Notes: generated from the letters alone by a model not told the origin. Counted from the first letter of the stretch, positions 1 through 20,760 are shown. The stretch is 64,000 nt of DNA from Eulemur rufifrons (GCF_041146395.1 NC_091010.1:54456001-54520000), one strand, 5' to 3'. Program-made: numbers and translations.

Positions 1-712
1 TGTGGGAGTTCTAGTAAAGACAAATGCCTCTGGAACAAGATTTTAATTTTTTTTTTTCCCCCCAAACAAGGCTGTCAAAAGTGAAGTCTTCCTTAGAAAT
101 GGATGCAGGACAATAAAAAACAATTGTTTATGTGTTCTGCTCTATAGTCTTCAGTCAGCAATCCATGGATCTTGCAAACCTATGTATACATCAGTTTCTC
201 ATTTATCAAATGGGACAAAAACTGTCGATTTAATTTTTTTCTTCCTTGCATTGTCCATATTTCTTTTTAGGCTTTACCCTCTCCTACCTGGGTTTTCTTA
301 GCTGTTTCTTTTCTATTTTCTCTTTAGTGATTGCCTTCCTCCCATTATACTTGTTATTATCACTATTTCATTCTGGTTTTGGTTTTTTGTTTGTGGTTTT
401 TTTTTTTTACCATGGCATATCTTTCTCTAATTACTATTTCTTGAACAACAGCTGGAACAAAGGTCAAACTTAAATTGAAGTTAGGTCAAATTTCCCACTT
501 GCTAGGAGGCCTGTTAAATAAGGTCAAAAAGTTGAAATTGGTGACAAAAAATTGGATTTAAAAAAATTTTCTCTGAATTTCATTTGACATTGTTGTCCAA
601 GTCCTCCATCACTGTAAAAACTTTGATAAAGTCATTCTGTTGTAATGCAATTCTTAAGCCCTCTGCTTCACTATTAAAAGAGATGTTGACTCTAATCAAG
701 AGTTAGGTTGGA

Positions 713-988
<276 letters not shown>

Positions 989-1240
989 AGGTTGGAGATT
1001 GTTGGTTACCCGAAATGTAGATCTTTTGGTGGAGCACACCCTAACATTCACTGGTAACTTCAGCTGCACCAAATACAAACAAACAAATAAGTGTTAAGAG
1101 TTCTGGCATTCATAAGCAGATCTTTTACGAATGCTACCCTGGCATCTGGTTATACTATTTGAAGGCCCCAGTATTAATTGTTACTTCAACTTTGGTGAGT
1201 TTTAGAGAGTCCCAGAAACATCCATTAGAAATTACATGGG

Positions 1241-1241
<1 letters not shown>

Positions 1242-1276
<35 letters not shown>
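1242..1276. repeat. GT microsatellite
   Basis: Uninterrupted GT repeat of about 17 units. Confidence 0.95.
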
Positions 1277-1278
<2 letters not shown>

Positions 1279-2023
1279 TAATATCTCTCTTCCCCACAGT
1301 GTGTTTGGTATTGGAAAAACAGAAATGATTGATAGTATGCATTCAATCTCAATTAAAATACAATGTGATTAGTGTAAAAATCAAGTATTAATCATTCAAG
1401 GAAGGGGAGTGTGGCAAGGAAGATCTCATGGAAGAAACAATAATTTGGCTGTGGGCTGAAAAGTGAGTTGGATGCCAAGTGAACAGTTGGAGAGAAGGGC
1501 ATTCCAGGTAGGGAAATCGGCAAGTAAAAAAACACATTTGGTTGTGGAAGAGGTTTGTAAGAGTATGAGTAATGGGATGTGAGGCTAGAAAGGTGGTAGG
1601 CAGAGAACTAAATTATAGTCTTCAATGAGATAAAAATTACTACTGGCAACTTTTAAAATCTTTATAGCATCTAGCTTAGTGGTATAATAGGGTGGGACTC
1701 ATTGTTTACTGATGATAATTGTTGTTGACTGAGTGGCACTTCATATCCCTTGAGTTGTAAAAACTAAATAAAAGTTTAGCCTACATGGAATCTGCGTAGT
1801 TTGAGAATATACTATTTTGTCATCTTTAATTTACTTACATCTCTCTCCTCCCATATCCCCTCTGCCATCTCTCCTGTCCCTTCTCCTTCCCTCTCTAAAC
1901 CTTTGAGACATAATCCCAGCCATGAATCAGAAATGGTGTTCTGAAGTCCAAAGCTCTCATAGTGATCTGTAGTAATTTGTCCTAGCAGTTTGAACACAGA
2001 TTCCTGGAGGTCCCAGGATGTAG

Positions 2024-2235
2024 TACAGGTTGAGCATTCCAAATCTGGAAATCTGAAATGGTCCAAAATTCAAAACTTTTGGGTGCAGACATGATGCTCA
2101 AAGGAAATGCTCACTGGAGTACTTTGGATTTTTGGATTGGGAATGTTCAGCTGGGTGTAATGCAAATATGCCAAAATCCAAAATCTAAAACACTTCTGGT
2201 CCCAAGCATTTCAGGTAAGGGATACTCAACCTGTA
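2024..2235. mobile_element. Tigger-type MITE (MER2-like)
   Basis: TA|CAGGTTGAGCATTCC at the left and the inverted CAGGTTGAGTATCCC at the right, both flanked by TA. The interior repeats the words AAATCTGGAAATC and CAAAATTC typical of MER2. Non-autonomous, 208 bp. Confidence 0.85.
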
Positions 2236-5200
2236 TGAAATAATGTGAAATTTATTTGAAGACTTCTTTTATTTTGTAGGTACATTTTATATTATCTGTG
2301 CATGTTTTTATATAAAAATAATGTTTTTCTTCCAATCTTTGAGAAAATTATGACTTATGAAAGGAATACTATATTTAACCTAGTGGCTTCAGCTACCCTC
2401 TGGCTCAGTATTGAATACCTCTAGGGCTATATACATAGCCTTCCCTAAGAACTACTTAGGTTTTATAGGGAGAAAGTGGTTTTTAAAAGTCTTCTAAAAA
2501 TAAATAACATGTATCTCAACTGATTTTAATTCTCATTTGTATATAGTTGATAATGTGACAGTAGAATAATTTATATTATGTAATATATATGTTATATATA
2601 ATATATAACTTGTATAATTTGCAACTTCATTATAATACTTGATATTTCTGTTTGGTTATTCTATAAGATAACAAGAAGTATATTAAGTAAAAGCAACTTC
2701 TTTCTGAAAAGTGAGAATAGATAGGGTCCCAGCTAGTCTCCTAAGGTTTTGCTTCTGTTGTCGTTGTGTCCCATGACTACCACAGTCAGATCGACGCTAG
2801 GGAAATGCCACTTGCCAAGTTACTACCTGGGAGTTAATAGCCTGTTTATTTTTTGTGAAGTGGATAATATATGTGTTGTAGATGAAACATATAATTATAA
2901 AATGCCATTTTATAGAACTAGCTTGTCTAGGTTTCTTATTTCATAAACACAATAAGCTGAACAGCAGAATATGATCATATATGTTTTAGTAAATAAAATT
3001 CATGAGGAGCAGTGTGCTTTTGATATCTCAGGATCCATTTTTCATATCATTTTTCATAAGAAAAGTAGGCAGGCAGATTTTTTTTTTTGTAACTTTGGAG
3101 GTTTTTAGAAAATTCTCAACACATTAAATTTTAGAGAAACGTTGGTATATAGAATGTGTAGGACAAGCAGCTAGCTGCTGTCATGTGCAGGAGAGTGTGG
3201 GGAGTTGGGAAACTTGGCCACAAGCCACCACAGCTTTGAAGAATGTGGCTCATGGGAGGACTCGCAGCCCGTTGCGTAACATTCAGCAGAGAGGAAAATA
3301 TAAGCACTGTCCCTATCACTTGACTTGTTTTCCATTTTGATTTAGTTACTTGGCAAAGTCTTGGTATCCTGTAGCGGAGGAATGAAAGACAAGCAAGTTG
3401 CAGTGAAGGACCATGCCTCTAAGGGCATCAGCCAGTGGATAGTTTGTGGGGCCAGATGGGGGTTAGATTTCTTATTGTTGGGCCAGGTGGATTAGAGTTT
3501 CGAGAGACTTACATGAAAAACATCATCAGATGATACTTGCAATTTTTTTCTGAAAGGGAATTCTTTCCTCTCTCCTCCCACAACAGTGTGTGCTGCTTTT
3601 AGTTGACATACCTGTGCTTTAAAATGTCACAGCTACTAGGAAAGGCCATTTTATAACAAAATCATTTCCCTTCATGTTCTGGGGTATGTCAGTTTGGCAG
3701 TAGAGTTTACAGGGTTTGAAATCAAAAGCATAAGTTCCTTCATGGAAAAATGATCCCAGTGTACCAAAATAAAAGCCAAACAGACTCTAATTGTTCTTTT
3801 TCCCACAGGGGGCTTGCCCTTTTTGAAGGTGTGGTTAATTTTGATAGGACTCTTCTCTCTAACAGGGTTAGTGGCTGGGAATTGCCTTTTCCCCTGGGCA
3901 AAACCCATTTTCAAATTTCATTTTAAAACAGACCTGTAAGTGTCTTTGAAAATAAAAGTACCTTGGTATCTCTCCATTCTCTGACCCCCTCCCTCTCAGC
4001 AAGGAGACTACAGTTTTTTCACAAGGTACCTCCTGCTGCAATGTCTAATTCTAACTTTGCTTTGCTGTCACTCATGCTAAATTAGGAAACGTTTCAGGTT
4101 TAGAGCTTTCATTGAGTTACCCATTTTATTTTTAAAAAGTATTTATGTGTTAATAAAAGTCAAGTAAATGCCAACCAGGGGGCTTAATTTTTTTTTTTAA
4201 TCATTTTTCACCAAGTCTAGTTCTATAAAGTTTACAATGTTTTTTTTTTTTTTTTCTACTTGCTGTTTGTCTAGTGTTCATCGTAATATTCGGAATAGCA
4301 CCATTAACTTTCCCCATCCTTCTTTCCCTACTTTGACTAGAGGTGCAGAACCATACCTTTCGTGAATCTTTATTCTCCATGTTAGCTCTTCCACTCCTCA
4401 GAGACTTGAAAAATAGCGTATGATATTTGTTATTTTTTTCTCTGTGAATACAGATTTTCAGATTAAACTAAGCCTTTTTCTTCTGTCTCTTGTCCTCTTA
4501 CCTTCCCCCAAAGTCTTATAGTGCCCATGATTTGGCAACCCCATGCAAGAGGCTTCTGAGCTACCAGTCACGTGAGAGTGAAGGCAAGAAAAGAAAGGAC
4601 CAGATGGCATCAAAAGATATGCCTTTCTAGGTCACTGGTGGTTAAGCTTGCAGTCTGGTTACCAACAGGGAGACTGAGAGGGAAAGGGTGGAGAGCAGCA
4701 CCATTGTAAGGGAAGAATAATTTTGCCATACAATTCTTGTTCCAAGAATTTGCTGGAGAGAAAAAACTTATACGTGGAAGAGAATGGGTTTTCTGATTTA
4801 ACCCTTTCCAGTTTTTAGTCACAGGGTACCCATTGCTCTTGGAAGGGTGCATTTACCTAAGTGGCGTATATGCACATGTGGTTAACTATACGTGCATTAT
4901 CTGGATGGACTCTGAAAAGTGTGGCTCCCTGTTGGTCAGCTGCTGTCCTTCAACTATCATTAGATCTTTGTTATTCCACTCTCCAAATGCCTGTTCATTT
5001 ACAAGTACAAAAACTAGAGGAAATGACATTGAGCTCCCACAGACACACCTCTCCCCACAGGAGAGCAGATGATACCCATTCATTGTTCATCCCTTGTTAG
5101 TGTCTATTTTGGAGGACTGTATTTACAAAACATGGAGAATGGGATCACTGGCCTTTCTGAGACATGACACCTCGGGGTATGTTTTCTTGGTGTAAGCTGT

Positions 5201-5442
5201 ATGTCGGAAGAGATTCATAATTACCTGACTGAAGAAATGTGTCGTAGTGGCTGATAAAAAAATATTTTAGAGGGCATTCTGCCTTCCCTGTTTGTTTAGG
5301 CATTATTCAGACTTCCATCTAGGTAGCCCCTGATTTAACAGTGCTATTGCAGATACCCAGACTGCTGCCCTTAGCTGGTATATTCTTACAGAATTCCAAG
5401 TCGGTTGTTTTCCCTTAAGTGAAAGAAACTGAGGTATTTTTA

Positions 5443-5839
<397 letters not shown>

Positions 5840-7004
5840 TAGATAGATTCAGTATCCCTCAAGTCCAAAGTTAAGTTTCAACCTCTTTTACAAGTCTATA
5901 CCTCCTCCAATTATTATCTCTCTATTTATTCAGTTTCTGTTTCCCTTGATATCTGATGACTCATTTCAGTATGAACCAAATGAGACAAAATAGTTATGTT
6001 TCGTTCTGAAGTTTACAAACTCTTAAAGTTTACATTTCTTTTTTACTTTTTCTGCAAGTATCTGGAACAGTGCTGAGTCCACAAAAGTCATATAATAAAT
6101 ATGACTGAGTGATTAAAAAGAGAAAAAAGACATTTTAATATTATGTTAGTTATTTTCAGCCTAGGTTTTAGTAAGTCTCACAAAATAGAAAATCGACCTG
6201 CCCTTTTTTCTTTGGTGTGAAACTACAGTAAGGAATCATTTTGAAGTTTCTTAAACTGAAAAGTAAAAAATAATTCCTATATATACTGAAATTCTGGGGT
6301 TAAGTAACAAAATTGACAAGTTATTCTTGAGGTAATATACTCGTTAACTTTACTACTTGCTTTGTTAACTTTTTTAGAAGACTGAATTCAGAACCAGAAC
6401 CTCTAAGAGAACTGCTGGTGTGTGTCTCTCCAACCTCCAGTCATATCATATGAGTGCAGTTGTTAGGCATATGTCATAATAATCCTAATGAGCAGTTTGA
6501 AGGCACCTTTTACCCTGTTCTTTCTTTTTTTTTTTTTTTTTGTCTGCCTAACAAGAGCACTCTATAATCACGTGAGATTCCTCACCTAAGAGATTTTCCA
6601 GTGAAAAATGAAAATTCTGCTAAAGGTTCTATGAATTTGGAGGGAGGAGAGTGGCTTTGAAATTGTTAAATATTATTAAGGGGGAATCCATTGATATACC
6701 TTTATTTAGGGAAAATGAAAGCATTCCTTTATCCATGTCGGGTATATCAGATTTCAGCCTGGAGCCAATTATTAGACTTGGGGTATTGAACTCAATAAAG
6801 AGATTTGGAATGGACATACTAACAGACCTTTAGCTATAGCTGGGCTAGTAGGTGCTAAAAGAATCTTGACAATTCATCAGCCAAACCTCTGACCTCACTA
6901 CCCTTAATCATCCTTGCTTGTCAGTGACATAATTGGCTGCTTATCGCCTTCTCTGTCAAATTCTTAGCATTTGAGAATTTCATTTGACATTTTTTGTATA
7001 TTAA

Positions 7005-7388
<384 letters not shown>

Positions 7389-7799
7389 AAAACCATTTTG
7401 GTCCTTTTTGAAAAGAAAATGTTAAGTGTGTTTTGTTCTGATGAGTTGAGACAGTTGCTAAAAGTTCAGTTTTAGCTGCTTTTAAAGAGTAGGGGTGAAC
7501 ATTTGTGGATTTTCTTTTCAGATATACTGTTAACTGCTGAATTATGTTATGCCTTATGAGGCATGGGACCAAAGATATGGACTAGTATTTTTTTAGGATG
7601 AAATTATATACTTAGAACTCATTCTTATTACCATGATCATAGTTCCTTTTAGAGCCCAGGGAAGGTAAATCCATGGGGCTCTCTGTTAGCATTTTCAGGA
7701 GAAATTTCCCCAAACTTTCCCACAGGATGGGTGGATCAGAGAATGCAATGACTTTCAGTAAAGACTTTGTCACCTTGTGTAGAAAATTGAAGGCAGGTA

Positions 7800-7862
7800 G
7801 TGAGAGAGAGAAGAGAGAGAAAGGGAGGGAGGGGGAGAGGAAGAGAGGAAAAGAAATAAAAA
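7800..7862. repeat. Purine (GA/GGA) rich tract
   Basis: GAGAGAGAAGAGAGAGAAAG and GGAGGGAGGGGGAGAGGAAG; almost pure purine on the + strand. Confidence 0.85.
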
Positions 7863-8137
7863 TTAAGCTAATGAGCTGGTACACTTGGATGGGAAGCAGG
7901 GGACTATTTTATGGGTTGTTGTTTCAGCGGTTAGAATTGGCCCCAGGATATATATTTTGTCCACCACCTAGCTGGTCACAGAATTTTGCTGTTTGATTTG
8001 TGTTGGATCACAAGAAATTGGCAAAGTAAGTGAAAAATGGTTGAATGTCAGAAATGGTTCAACCTAATATATGTTCATATGGTTTAACCTAATATATAAC
8101 AACATGTAACACACTGTAGGATGGCTACAGTTGCAGG

Positions 8138-8162
8138 GGGTGTGTGTGTGTGTGTGTGTGTG
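8138..8162. repeat. GT microsatellite
   Basis: About 12 GT units, 450 bp upstream of an MXI1 exon. Confidence 0.9.
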
Positions 8163-8590
8163 AATGTGTAAGTAGAAGGTGGAAGGAAGGAAATGGAAAC
8201 TTGTGAGCATTTTATATCCCCTTGGGGTACCACACCTGAAAACCCCTATTCTAGCCTTTTTAGGCATTCAATATCAAATAAAATTGCCCTGGTATGTTTT
8301 CATATTTCCATATTAATACAGTTGAGACAGTTTATGGGTGGGCTAAAAAATCAACCATCTCTGATAGAGATTACCATTGGGCATAATAATCTGAAGTCAT
8401 TTGTGTCTACAGAGTATGACAGAAATGGCAGAGACCGAAATGCAGGTATCCCTGCACTTGCAGATACTTTAAAACTGAAGCATTAGGAGTGTAACATCTA
8501 TCCTAAGGGCTGAATGATTGCAAATTATTACTTGTCTTAAAATAGGTTTTATGATGTTTCTAGTGGAATATCTAGGCTATGCTGATTTGA

Positions 8591-13868
<5,278 letters not shown>

Positions 13869-15490
13869 AACCCAGCATGACATAACAGTGCAGGGCAAAA
13901 TATTCACTGGGCCAATTCAATACAAACAATCTCTTAAATTGGGTTCATGATGCAGTCTCCTCTTTAAAACTAAAAACACAACTATACTTGAACAAAAGGG
14001 TCAAAAGACCTGTATTTAAGCAAATACTTTAGCAAAAGTGGAGCAGAGCCTCCCCAGCAGAACAAATACTCATATTGGAAAAAATCACAATTTCTAACAG
14101 CGACAGAAAACTTGTTTGAAATTTTCTTGATTTGATTGAGTTGATTTAAAAGAGGACCTTGAAGATTCTATCCTCTTTTCTTTTCTAGTTTGCTCATACT
14201 ACATTCAGTAGACATGTTTCAGGAGGGGGTTATGAACCCTTCCTGAGCTTTATGGTCCTAAAAACAAAATCAAACCCATACTAATGAAAAGACAAGATAA
14301 TCAGGCATTAATCTTGGATAGCTAAAGAGCTATTAAAACTTAGCCTGGGATAGCTTATCATGAAGCCTGTGGATGATCACTTCTGTATTTAAAAAAAAAC
14401 ATAAAAAGCTCATTTCATGCTCTGCAAATGGAGAGACTCCCATGAAGCGTTTTGAAAGGGATCATCATGCAGCTCAGCTTTCTGTTGGATTCCATGCTAA
14501 GTAAGCTAACCTTATCCTGCATTGTTAGCACTAGGGCACCCAACCGCCAGCTCAGCTCTCCAGCCCGGCCGCCCCAGGCCGCCTGGGGGCAGTCCATGCA
14601 TGACAGCCTCTGTCACACAAGGCCTATACATGTGGATTGGGGGGCCAGAAGGAAAAAGCTCCACGTGCCTCTGTGTCTGCGTGGGTCAGAAGAGTTGTGC
14701 GCGCAGCTTAGCAGGCCAAGGTCTGAGCCACGGCAGCATTTTTATTTCAGATTTTGATAACTGTTTATATGTGTTTAAAACCAAAATGACATCTTTTTAA
14801 AGCTTGTCCATAAAAAAAAAAAAAATAGATGTCTTTTATAGTGGAAAAACACATGGGAAAAAAATCATCTATTTTGATGCAGCATTTGATAATGATAAAA
14901 CACCTCACACCTCACTCTGTATTGTGCACAAAATGAATGAGGTCTGGGCTAGGAAGAAAAAAGGTCAATGCTGTTTTTGTTTTCTTTTAGAATCATTAGC
15001 TTTTACCAGCTTTTAACCATCTGATATCTATAGTAGAAACTATCGTAGTTAACATAGTTAAGTTCAGCACTTGTCTCATTTTAATGTAAAGATTTGCTTC
15101 CATTCCTACAGGCGGTCTCTCTCCTTCCTCACAGTCCCACTGTGCAGGTGCTATTGTTGCTCTTGCAAATATTTTCAGAAATGTAATTTTCTTCTAAGTG
15201 AAATTTCTAGCCTGCACTTTGATGTCATGTTCCCTTTGTTTTTCAAACTCCAAGGTTCCCTTCTGGCCCTTTCTCTTACCCTGGGAAGCCTTCTGGGAGA
15301 CCTTACCCCTGGCTGTTTGGACTTTGTATACGTTGAATAATTTAACTACCCTTAATTACTTAAAAAAAAGCTTTATGATTTTCATAACTTATTGCTGATT
15401 TTAATGGGTTGTTAATTTCAGTCCTGTAGTTTTATTTTATGTTTAGATAGGGCTGGGCAAGGAAAAAAAATAAAGACAACCATATTTAGC
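13869..15490 (+). other. MXI1: MXI1 3' untranslated region (proximal form)
   Basis: High-complexity, repeat-free sequence follows the stop codon up to an AATAAA at 15469-15474 with a GT-rich stretch (GTTGAGTTGTGTGTTAATG) about 20-40 nt downstream, a standard cleavage context. It includes a GC-rich block near 14540-14720 and an A-run at 14812-14825. The end is inferred from the signal. Further repeat-free sequence continues to about 16.8 kb, so a longer UTR form is possible. Confidence 0.75.
15469..15474 (+). terminator. MXI1: Polyadenylation signal of MXI1
   Basis: Canonical AATAAA with a GT-rich downstream element. A second AATAAA at 16237-16242 is the next candidate if a longer 3'UTR is used. 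Confidence 0.6.
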
Positions 15491-16830
15491 AGTGCAGTTG
15501 AGTTGTGTGTTAATGTTAGACCATCCTTTGTGAGTAGCACTTTAACAGCATTCACTGCTTCTATATATGAAGTGTACCATCTTGGGCATGTTAGGCCTCA
15601 GCATATATTTACTTTGTTCTTGTGTTCTTCCTGTGCCTCCAAAAGTTTTCCTTGATTGTGCTATGTTTGAGTGAAAAATTCTTTGAAGTAGATGTGTCTG
15701 AAAAACTGCATGCCTTTAGAAGCCCAATGTTAGAACTTGCTACATTTCAGGTGCTGGGGACTTAATGAAAAACATGACAAAACAAATTGTTCTATGGCCC
15801 AGGTAAATTATTTCTAGTTTCATTTATAATTACTCCTGCCTAGGTCAAGATGTTGCTTTCTACATATTTGCTTATTTTTGACTTTCCCAATTGAGACAGT
15901 GTAAAGACAGTGCTAACTACCATGGAAAGTAAATGGAAACCAATAACTAAGCTTCCACTTTGTTATTCTTATGGTATTCACTTGCATCATTTGGCCTGGG
16001 GCTGGAATTTGGGACTTCATTCAGGTGAATTTGAGGTGCTGCCATTTTATTGTATATGTACAATATGATGGGCTGGGAAGCCTTTGTTACAAACCTGAAG
16101 TACATATTTCAACTGCCCCCCCTAAATTATTCCTTCCCTGGGTTTGTTTTCCTTGGGGCAGGTGTACAAGGGGTAAGAAGTATTACTTTTTTAAAAAGAT
16201 AAATCAACTTTGAAGACACAAAAGTTAATTGCAAGAAATAAAAACTGTGAACAAAGAATACCCGAGTTATTTTTGTACCACCCTTCTCTATGAAGGCAAA
16301 AATATGGATTAGTATCCACACCTTAAGAGGGAACTATCTCCTAAATGTCTGTGTTGATACTACATTGGTAACTCTGCAATTAATGGAGTTTGAATTGTAC
16401 AACAGGAATAGCAACTACAATTCAAACAGGTGCTTATCTGATAACTCCATATAACGTAACTGCACATGGTTTAATGTACCCAGTAATCTTAACTGCTTCA
16501 GATAGGACACAAAGCCATTTGTCATTCTCATTATCTGTTCTGTTAACTTTTTTTAGGGAATTCTTTTAGCTACACCTTTAGTCAAATTGAAAACAAGTCT
16601 GGAAGTTCCCGTTTAGTCCCCACTAACATTATTTAAGGTAACCTGTTTGTAAAATACCTGTGAGTGATATTAAGAGGTGAAACCTTTCCAGTGCATATTA
16701 CCAAAGGATTACTGATGGTCATTGTGACTCTAGTTTCTGGTTAGGTACCAGAACTATAGAAATGACTTTTCTAGTTCCCATGACAATGACTGCTTTTAGC
16801 ATTATGAAGGGATTTTAAAAGGCATCAAGG

Positions 16831-17166
16831 GCCAGGCACGATGGCTCACACCTGTAAATCCTAGCACTCTGGGAGGCTGAGGCGGGTGGATCGCTTCAGC
16901 TCAGGGCTTTGAGACCAGCCTGAGCAAGAGCGAGACCCCGTCTTTACTAAAAATAGAAAGAAAGCCAAACAACTAAAAACAGGAAAAAAAAAAAAAATTA
17001 GCCAGGCATGGTGGTGCGTACCTGTAGTCCCAGCTATGCAGGAGGCTGAGGCAGGAGGATTGTTTGAGCCCAGGAGTTTGAAGTTGCTGTGAGTTAGGCT
17101 GACGCCACGGCACTCTAGCCCGGGCAACAAAGTGAGACTCTGTCTCCAAAAAAAAAATAAATAAAT
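16831..17166 (+). mobile_element. Alu, full-length
   Basis: Both arms with a poly-A linker; tail ends AAATAAATAAATA. Target duplications AAAAGGCATCAAGG at 16817-16830 and 17167-17180 match exactly. Confidence 0.96.
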
Positions 17167-17571
17167 AAAAGGCATCAAGGATTGTTGAGGCAAAGCTCAT
17201 AACCAAAGTCAGAGATTCCCAACACACCTACCAAAAACAGCATATTGTAGGAAAAGCTATTTTAAGTATATTTTAATCCCAGTTCCAAGCATTTGCTCAT
17301 CATGGAGCCTGTTTCCTCTTGAAAAGTTATACTACTACCGCTATCTCGAAAGGTTTTAAGGAGTTAAAGTGATACATTTAAATCAGCTCTAACTCCCCCT
17401 CAAATCCCTAAATCTATGAAGAAGTAGCACCAATAAGGAAAGAGATACATACTTCTCTAGTTTCTCTGATGAATGCAACCCCTAATTTTTTCATCCTTAA
17501 TTTTGAATTTTAGTTAATTTCAACTCTAGGACCTACAGAAAAAGACTACTTCCAAATATTGGTTTGATTTT

Positions 17572-17865
<294 letters not shown>

Positions 17866-19637
17866 TCAATTTTGATGTCCGATAGAATTTTTAAAATAAA
17901 GGCTTTATAAGATTAACATAGCACTGGTTTTAGTAATCATCTGGTCTTTCGTAAGGACTAACCTGAGGTTGAGCATATTTATACACCGATAACTGAGTGC
18001 CCTAGTTGGTATTTAGTGCTGACCTTGCCAAGAAAAGAATCGGCTATCTTCTTGACCCATCTACCAGATTTAATAGGAAACTCGTGGAATATCTCATTCT
18101 TTTAAATAGGCATTGTGGTTCAAAATAAATGTACTGGCTGACAACTTCACTTCCTGGTTCTGTTTTACCTTTCTATACAGTCATAATATATTCAGGGAAA
18201 TACTGCCAACTAACTTGTTTGTAATTGTGAAATTTTCCCCACATCCTTAGGCTCTTAGCACTTTGCCATAGGAAACGGTTAAAGTCTTTATTATTAGTAG
18301 GACAATAACTGGGATATTTATTTTAAATGTCCACACCGGGTCACAGAATAGCATTGTAAATATACAACAAAATCCATAACATCTTTAAAATTATAAAAAG
18401 AATATAAATTCAAGAGATCAGTGGTTTCTCAATTAGTAGTTTCATCACACTTACTCTGAAAGCTAGGTCAACTAAACCTGAGAGCACTTTTGGAGGGAAA
18501 AATTCCAGGCAAAACAACCAAAGGGATACTTACTCCTTCCTGCTACTTCTGAGAAATGAACAACTGGACAATTACCATCTATTAAAGACTAGCCTAGCTG
18601 CAGATCTCAGGCTTCAACTCTAGTTTTCCCAGGATATGGAGTCAAGTGTTTCCTCCAAGCCTGAATTCTTTTGTTTGGTCAGAAATTCACTGGATCTTGC
18701 TATATTAAGTACAGGGCTTGAAAGGGGAAAAAAACAAAAGCACATCACTTTCACCAAGAAAGAAATCCTAAACCAGCAAAATAATAACCATGACTTTGGG
18801 CCCCAAGTACTACCACAAACCCAGTGTTATTCTCAGATCTGCTTTACCCCACTCAAGGGCACAAAAGAACAACTATTATATACATAAATCGGAAAAGCAA
18901 AGAAGGCATTTGAGAAACCTCACAGAAATCTGACATCATATGTTTTCTTTTACTTACTTTTTTGGCTAGGCCAAAACAAAATCTTAGAATGCCCCATCTA
19001 TAATATTGGTTTGTGAACCTCTTAAGAACACAACTATGCACATATATATGCCTTTTAAAAATTGATAGGATAAAGGGATTCAATTACTTGCGTTTTCCAG
19101 TTTGTTTAAACTACAGTATTACCTGCTATTTTGCCTGCTATGCTCTTCCTCTCCACTGCAGTAAAAATTCAGTTTAACGTGCAATTCAAAAATCCTAGAT
19201 ATAAAGAATGTTTACATTTACCGTTGAACATGTAAATTGCCATTTATACTAATTGATTGCTTCACAGTGAATACAAATACTTAATACATTTCAGCAGGTT
19301 ATTTATTGAACCCTGTCAAGATTTTAACAAATACAAAACCTTGCTGGTTTTAATAGATTTTCCTCCTTTTATAATTTTACTCAATACCCAAGTTAAGGCA
19401 AAAAGTCAAATCAAAGATTTAAGTTTATTTTTTGGCTGAATTTACAACTAGTATTTTTCACCTTATAAAAGATATAATTATAAAACTACAGTCTATAGAT
19501 ACAAGTCACAAAACTATTAGGTCATTAAATATGAAGTGTCCAATTTCAAGTAAAAATTTAGTTTATTATATCTCAAACAAGAAGCAGTACAATTAATCAA
19601 AGAATGTTCCTGAACTGTCGACACAGTTTTGCCATCT

Positions 19638-19772
19638 TGATATTTAACTTTTTAACAAGAGATGGGGTCTCGCTCTTGCTCAAGCTGGTCTTGAACTCCT
19701 GAGCTCAAGCAATCCTCCCACCTCAGCCTCCCAGAGTGCTAGGATCACAGGTGTGAGCCACCACACCCAGCC
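19638..19772 (-). mobile_element. Alu-related SINE (single left-arm-like monomer) inserted in the mariner
   Basis: About 135 bp of 7SL-like sequence in reverse orientation: on the - strand it starts GGCTGGGTGTGGTGGCTCAC and ends after ACCCCATCTCTTGTTAAAAAG. It is flanked by near-perfect target duplications, 19624-19637 and 19773-19785 (CAGTTTTGCCATCT versus CAGTTTGCCATCT). It therefore inserted after the mariner. Confidence 0.9.
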
Positions 19773-19789
19773 CAGTTTGCCATCTAACA

Positions 19790-20760
19790 GTAGCCTGTTT
19801 ATGCCAGCAGTGAAGAAGCCTGGAGAGCAAGTGATGGACGATGAAATCTCGAAAAGTGTTTCACAGCTTGTTGACAATTGAATTTTTCCTTGCAAGAAGT
19901 GGTCCAAAGCCTGGAAGAAGTGGTAGTCAGTTGGTACAAGGTCTGGTGAATACAGTGGATGACAGAGTTTCCCAGTCCAGCCTCTGTAGTTTGAGCAGCG
20001 TTGTTTGTGCAACATGTGGTCGAGCATTGTCTTGCAAAAGCATTGGCCTGTCTCTGTTGACCAATCTCAGCTGCTTAATCACGTCCTCATTTTGCCCAAT
20101 TGGTTGCAGCAGACATCTGCTGTAATCAATTGACCAGGTTTCATGAAGCTGCAGTGGATAACACCAGTGCTGGACCACCAAACAGACATTAGCTCTTTCT
20201 GATGAATATTTGGTTTTGGACTCCCTTTCAGCACTTCATCTTTATCCAATCATTGTGCCATACATTTGCAATTGTCCAAAAGAATCCATTTTTCATCACA
20301 CATAACAATATGGTATAGAAATGGTTTGCCTTTATGTCGTGACAGCAGAGAAAGGCAAGCTTCAAGACAATTTCTCTTCTGACACTTTAGTTCACGTGGA
20401 ACCCATCTATCCAGCTTCTTTAACTTGCAGATTTGTTTCAAATGGTCCAATGTTGTTGGAATAGTAATGTCAAACCTTGCTAATTCAGGTGTAGGTTGAG
20501 AGGGATTCGCTTCCACAATAGCTATCAGCTCATCATTATCCACCTTGGTCTCTGGTAGCCCACGTGGATCATTTTCAAGATTAAAACAACCAGAATGGAA
20601 CTTCTCAAACTATAGATGGACTATGCACTCACTAGCCACATCCTTCCCAAACACTTCATTGATATTTTGAGCTGTCTATGCAGCATTGGTTCCATGATGG
20701 AATTCATACTCAAAAATAACATGAATTCTGGACTTACCCATGGTTTTAACAAAACTTGCT
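19790..20760 (-). pseudogene. Degenerate mariner transposase reading frame
   Basis: Successive fragments in shifting frames on the - strand: start of domain near MDNDELIAIVEANP (20543), middle near [18 protein letters not shown], end near [23 protein letters not shown] sequence and [16 protein letters not shown] (19790-19900). Several frameshifts and stops separate them. It served transposition of the element that contains it. Confidence 0.85.

Noticed and set aside
14415..14800. Overlapping open frames of 60-101 codons on both strands
   Set aside because: They lie in the MXI1 3'UTR GC-rich block and show no conserved motif.
16861..17227. Open frames rich in LLPGLECRGVSLTHSNFKLL
   Set aside because: This is the familiar translation of antisense Alu sequence, not a gene.
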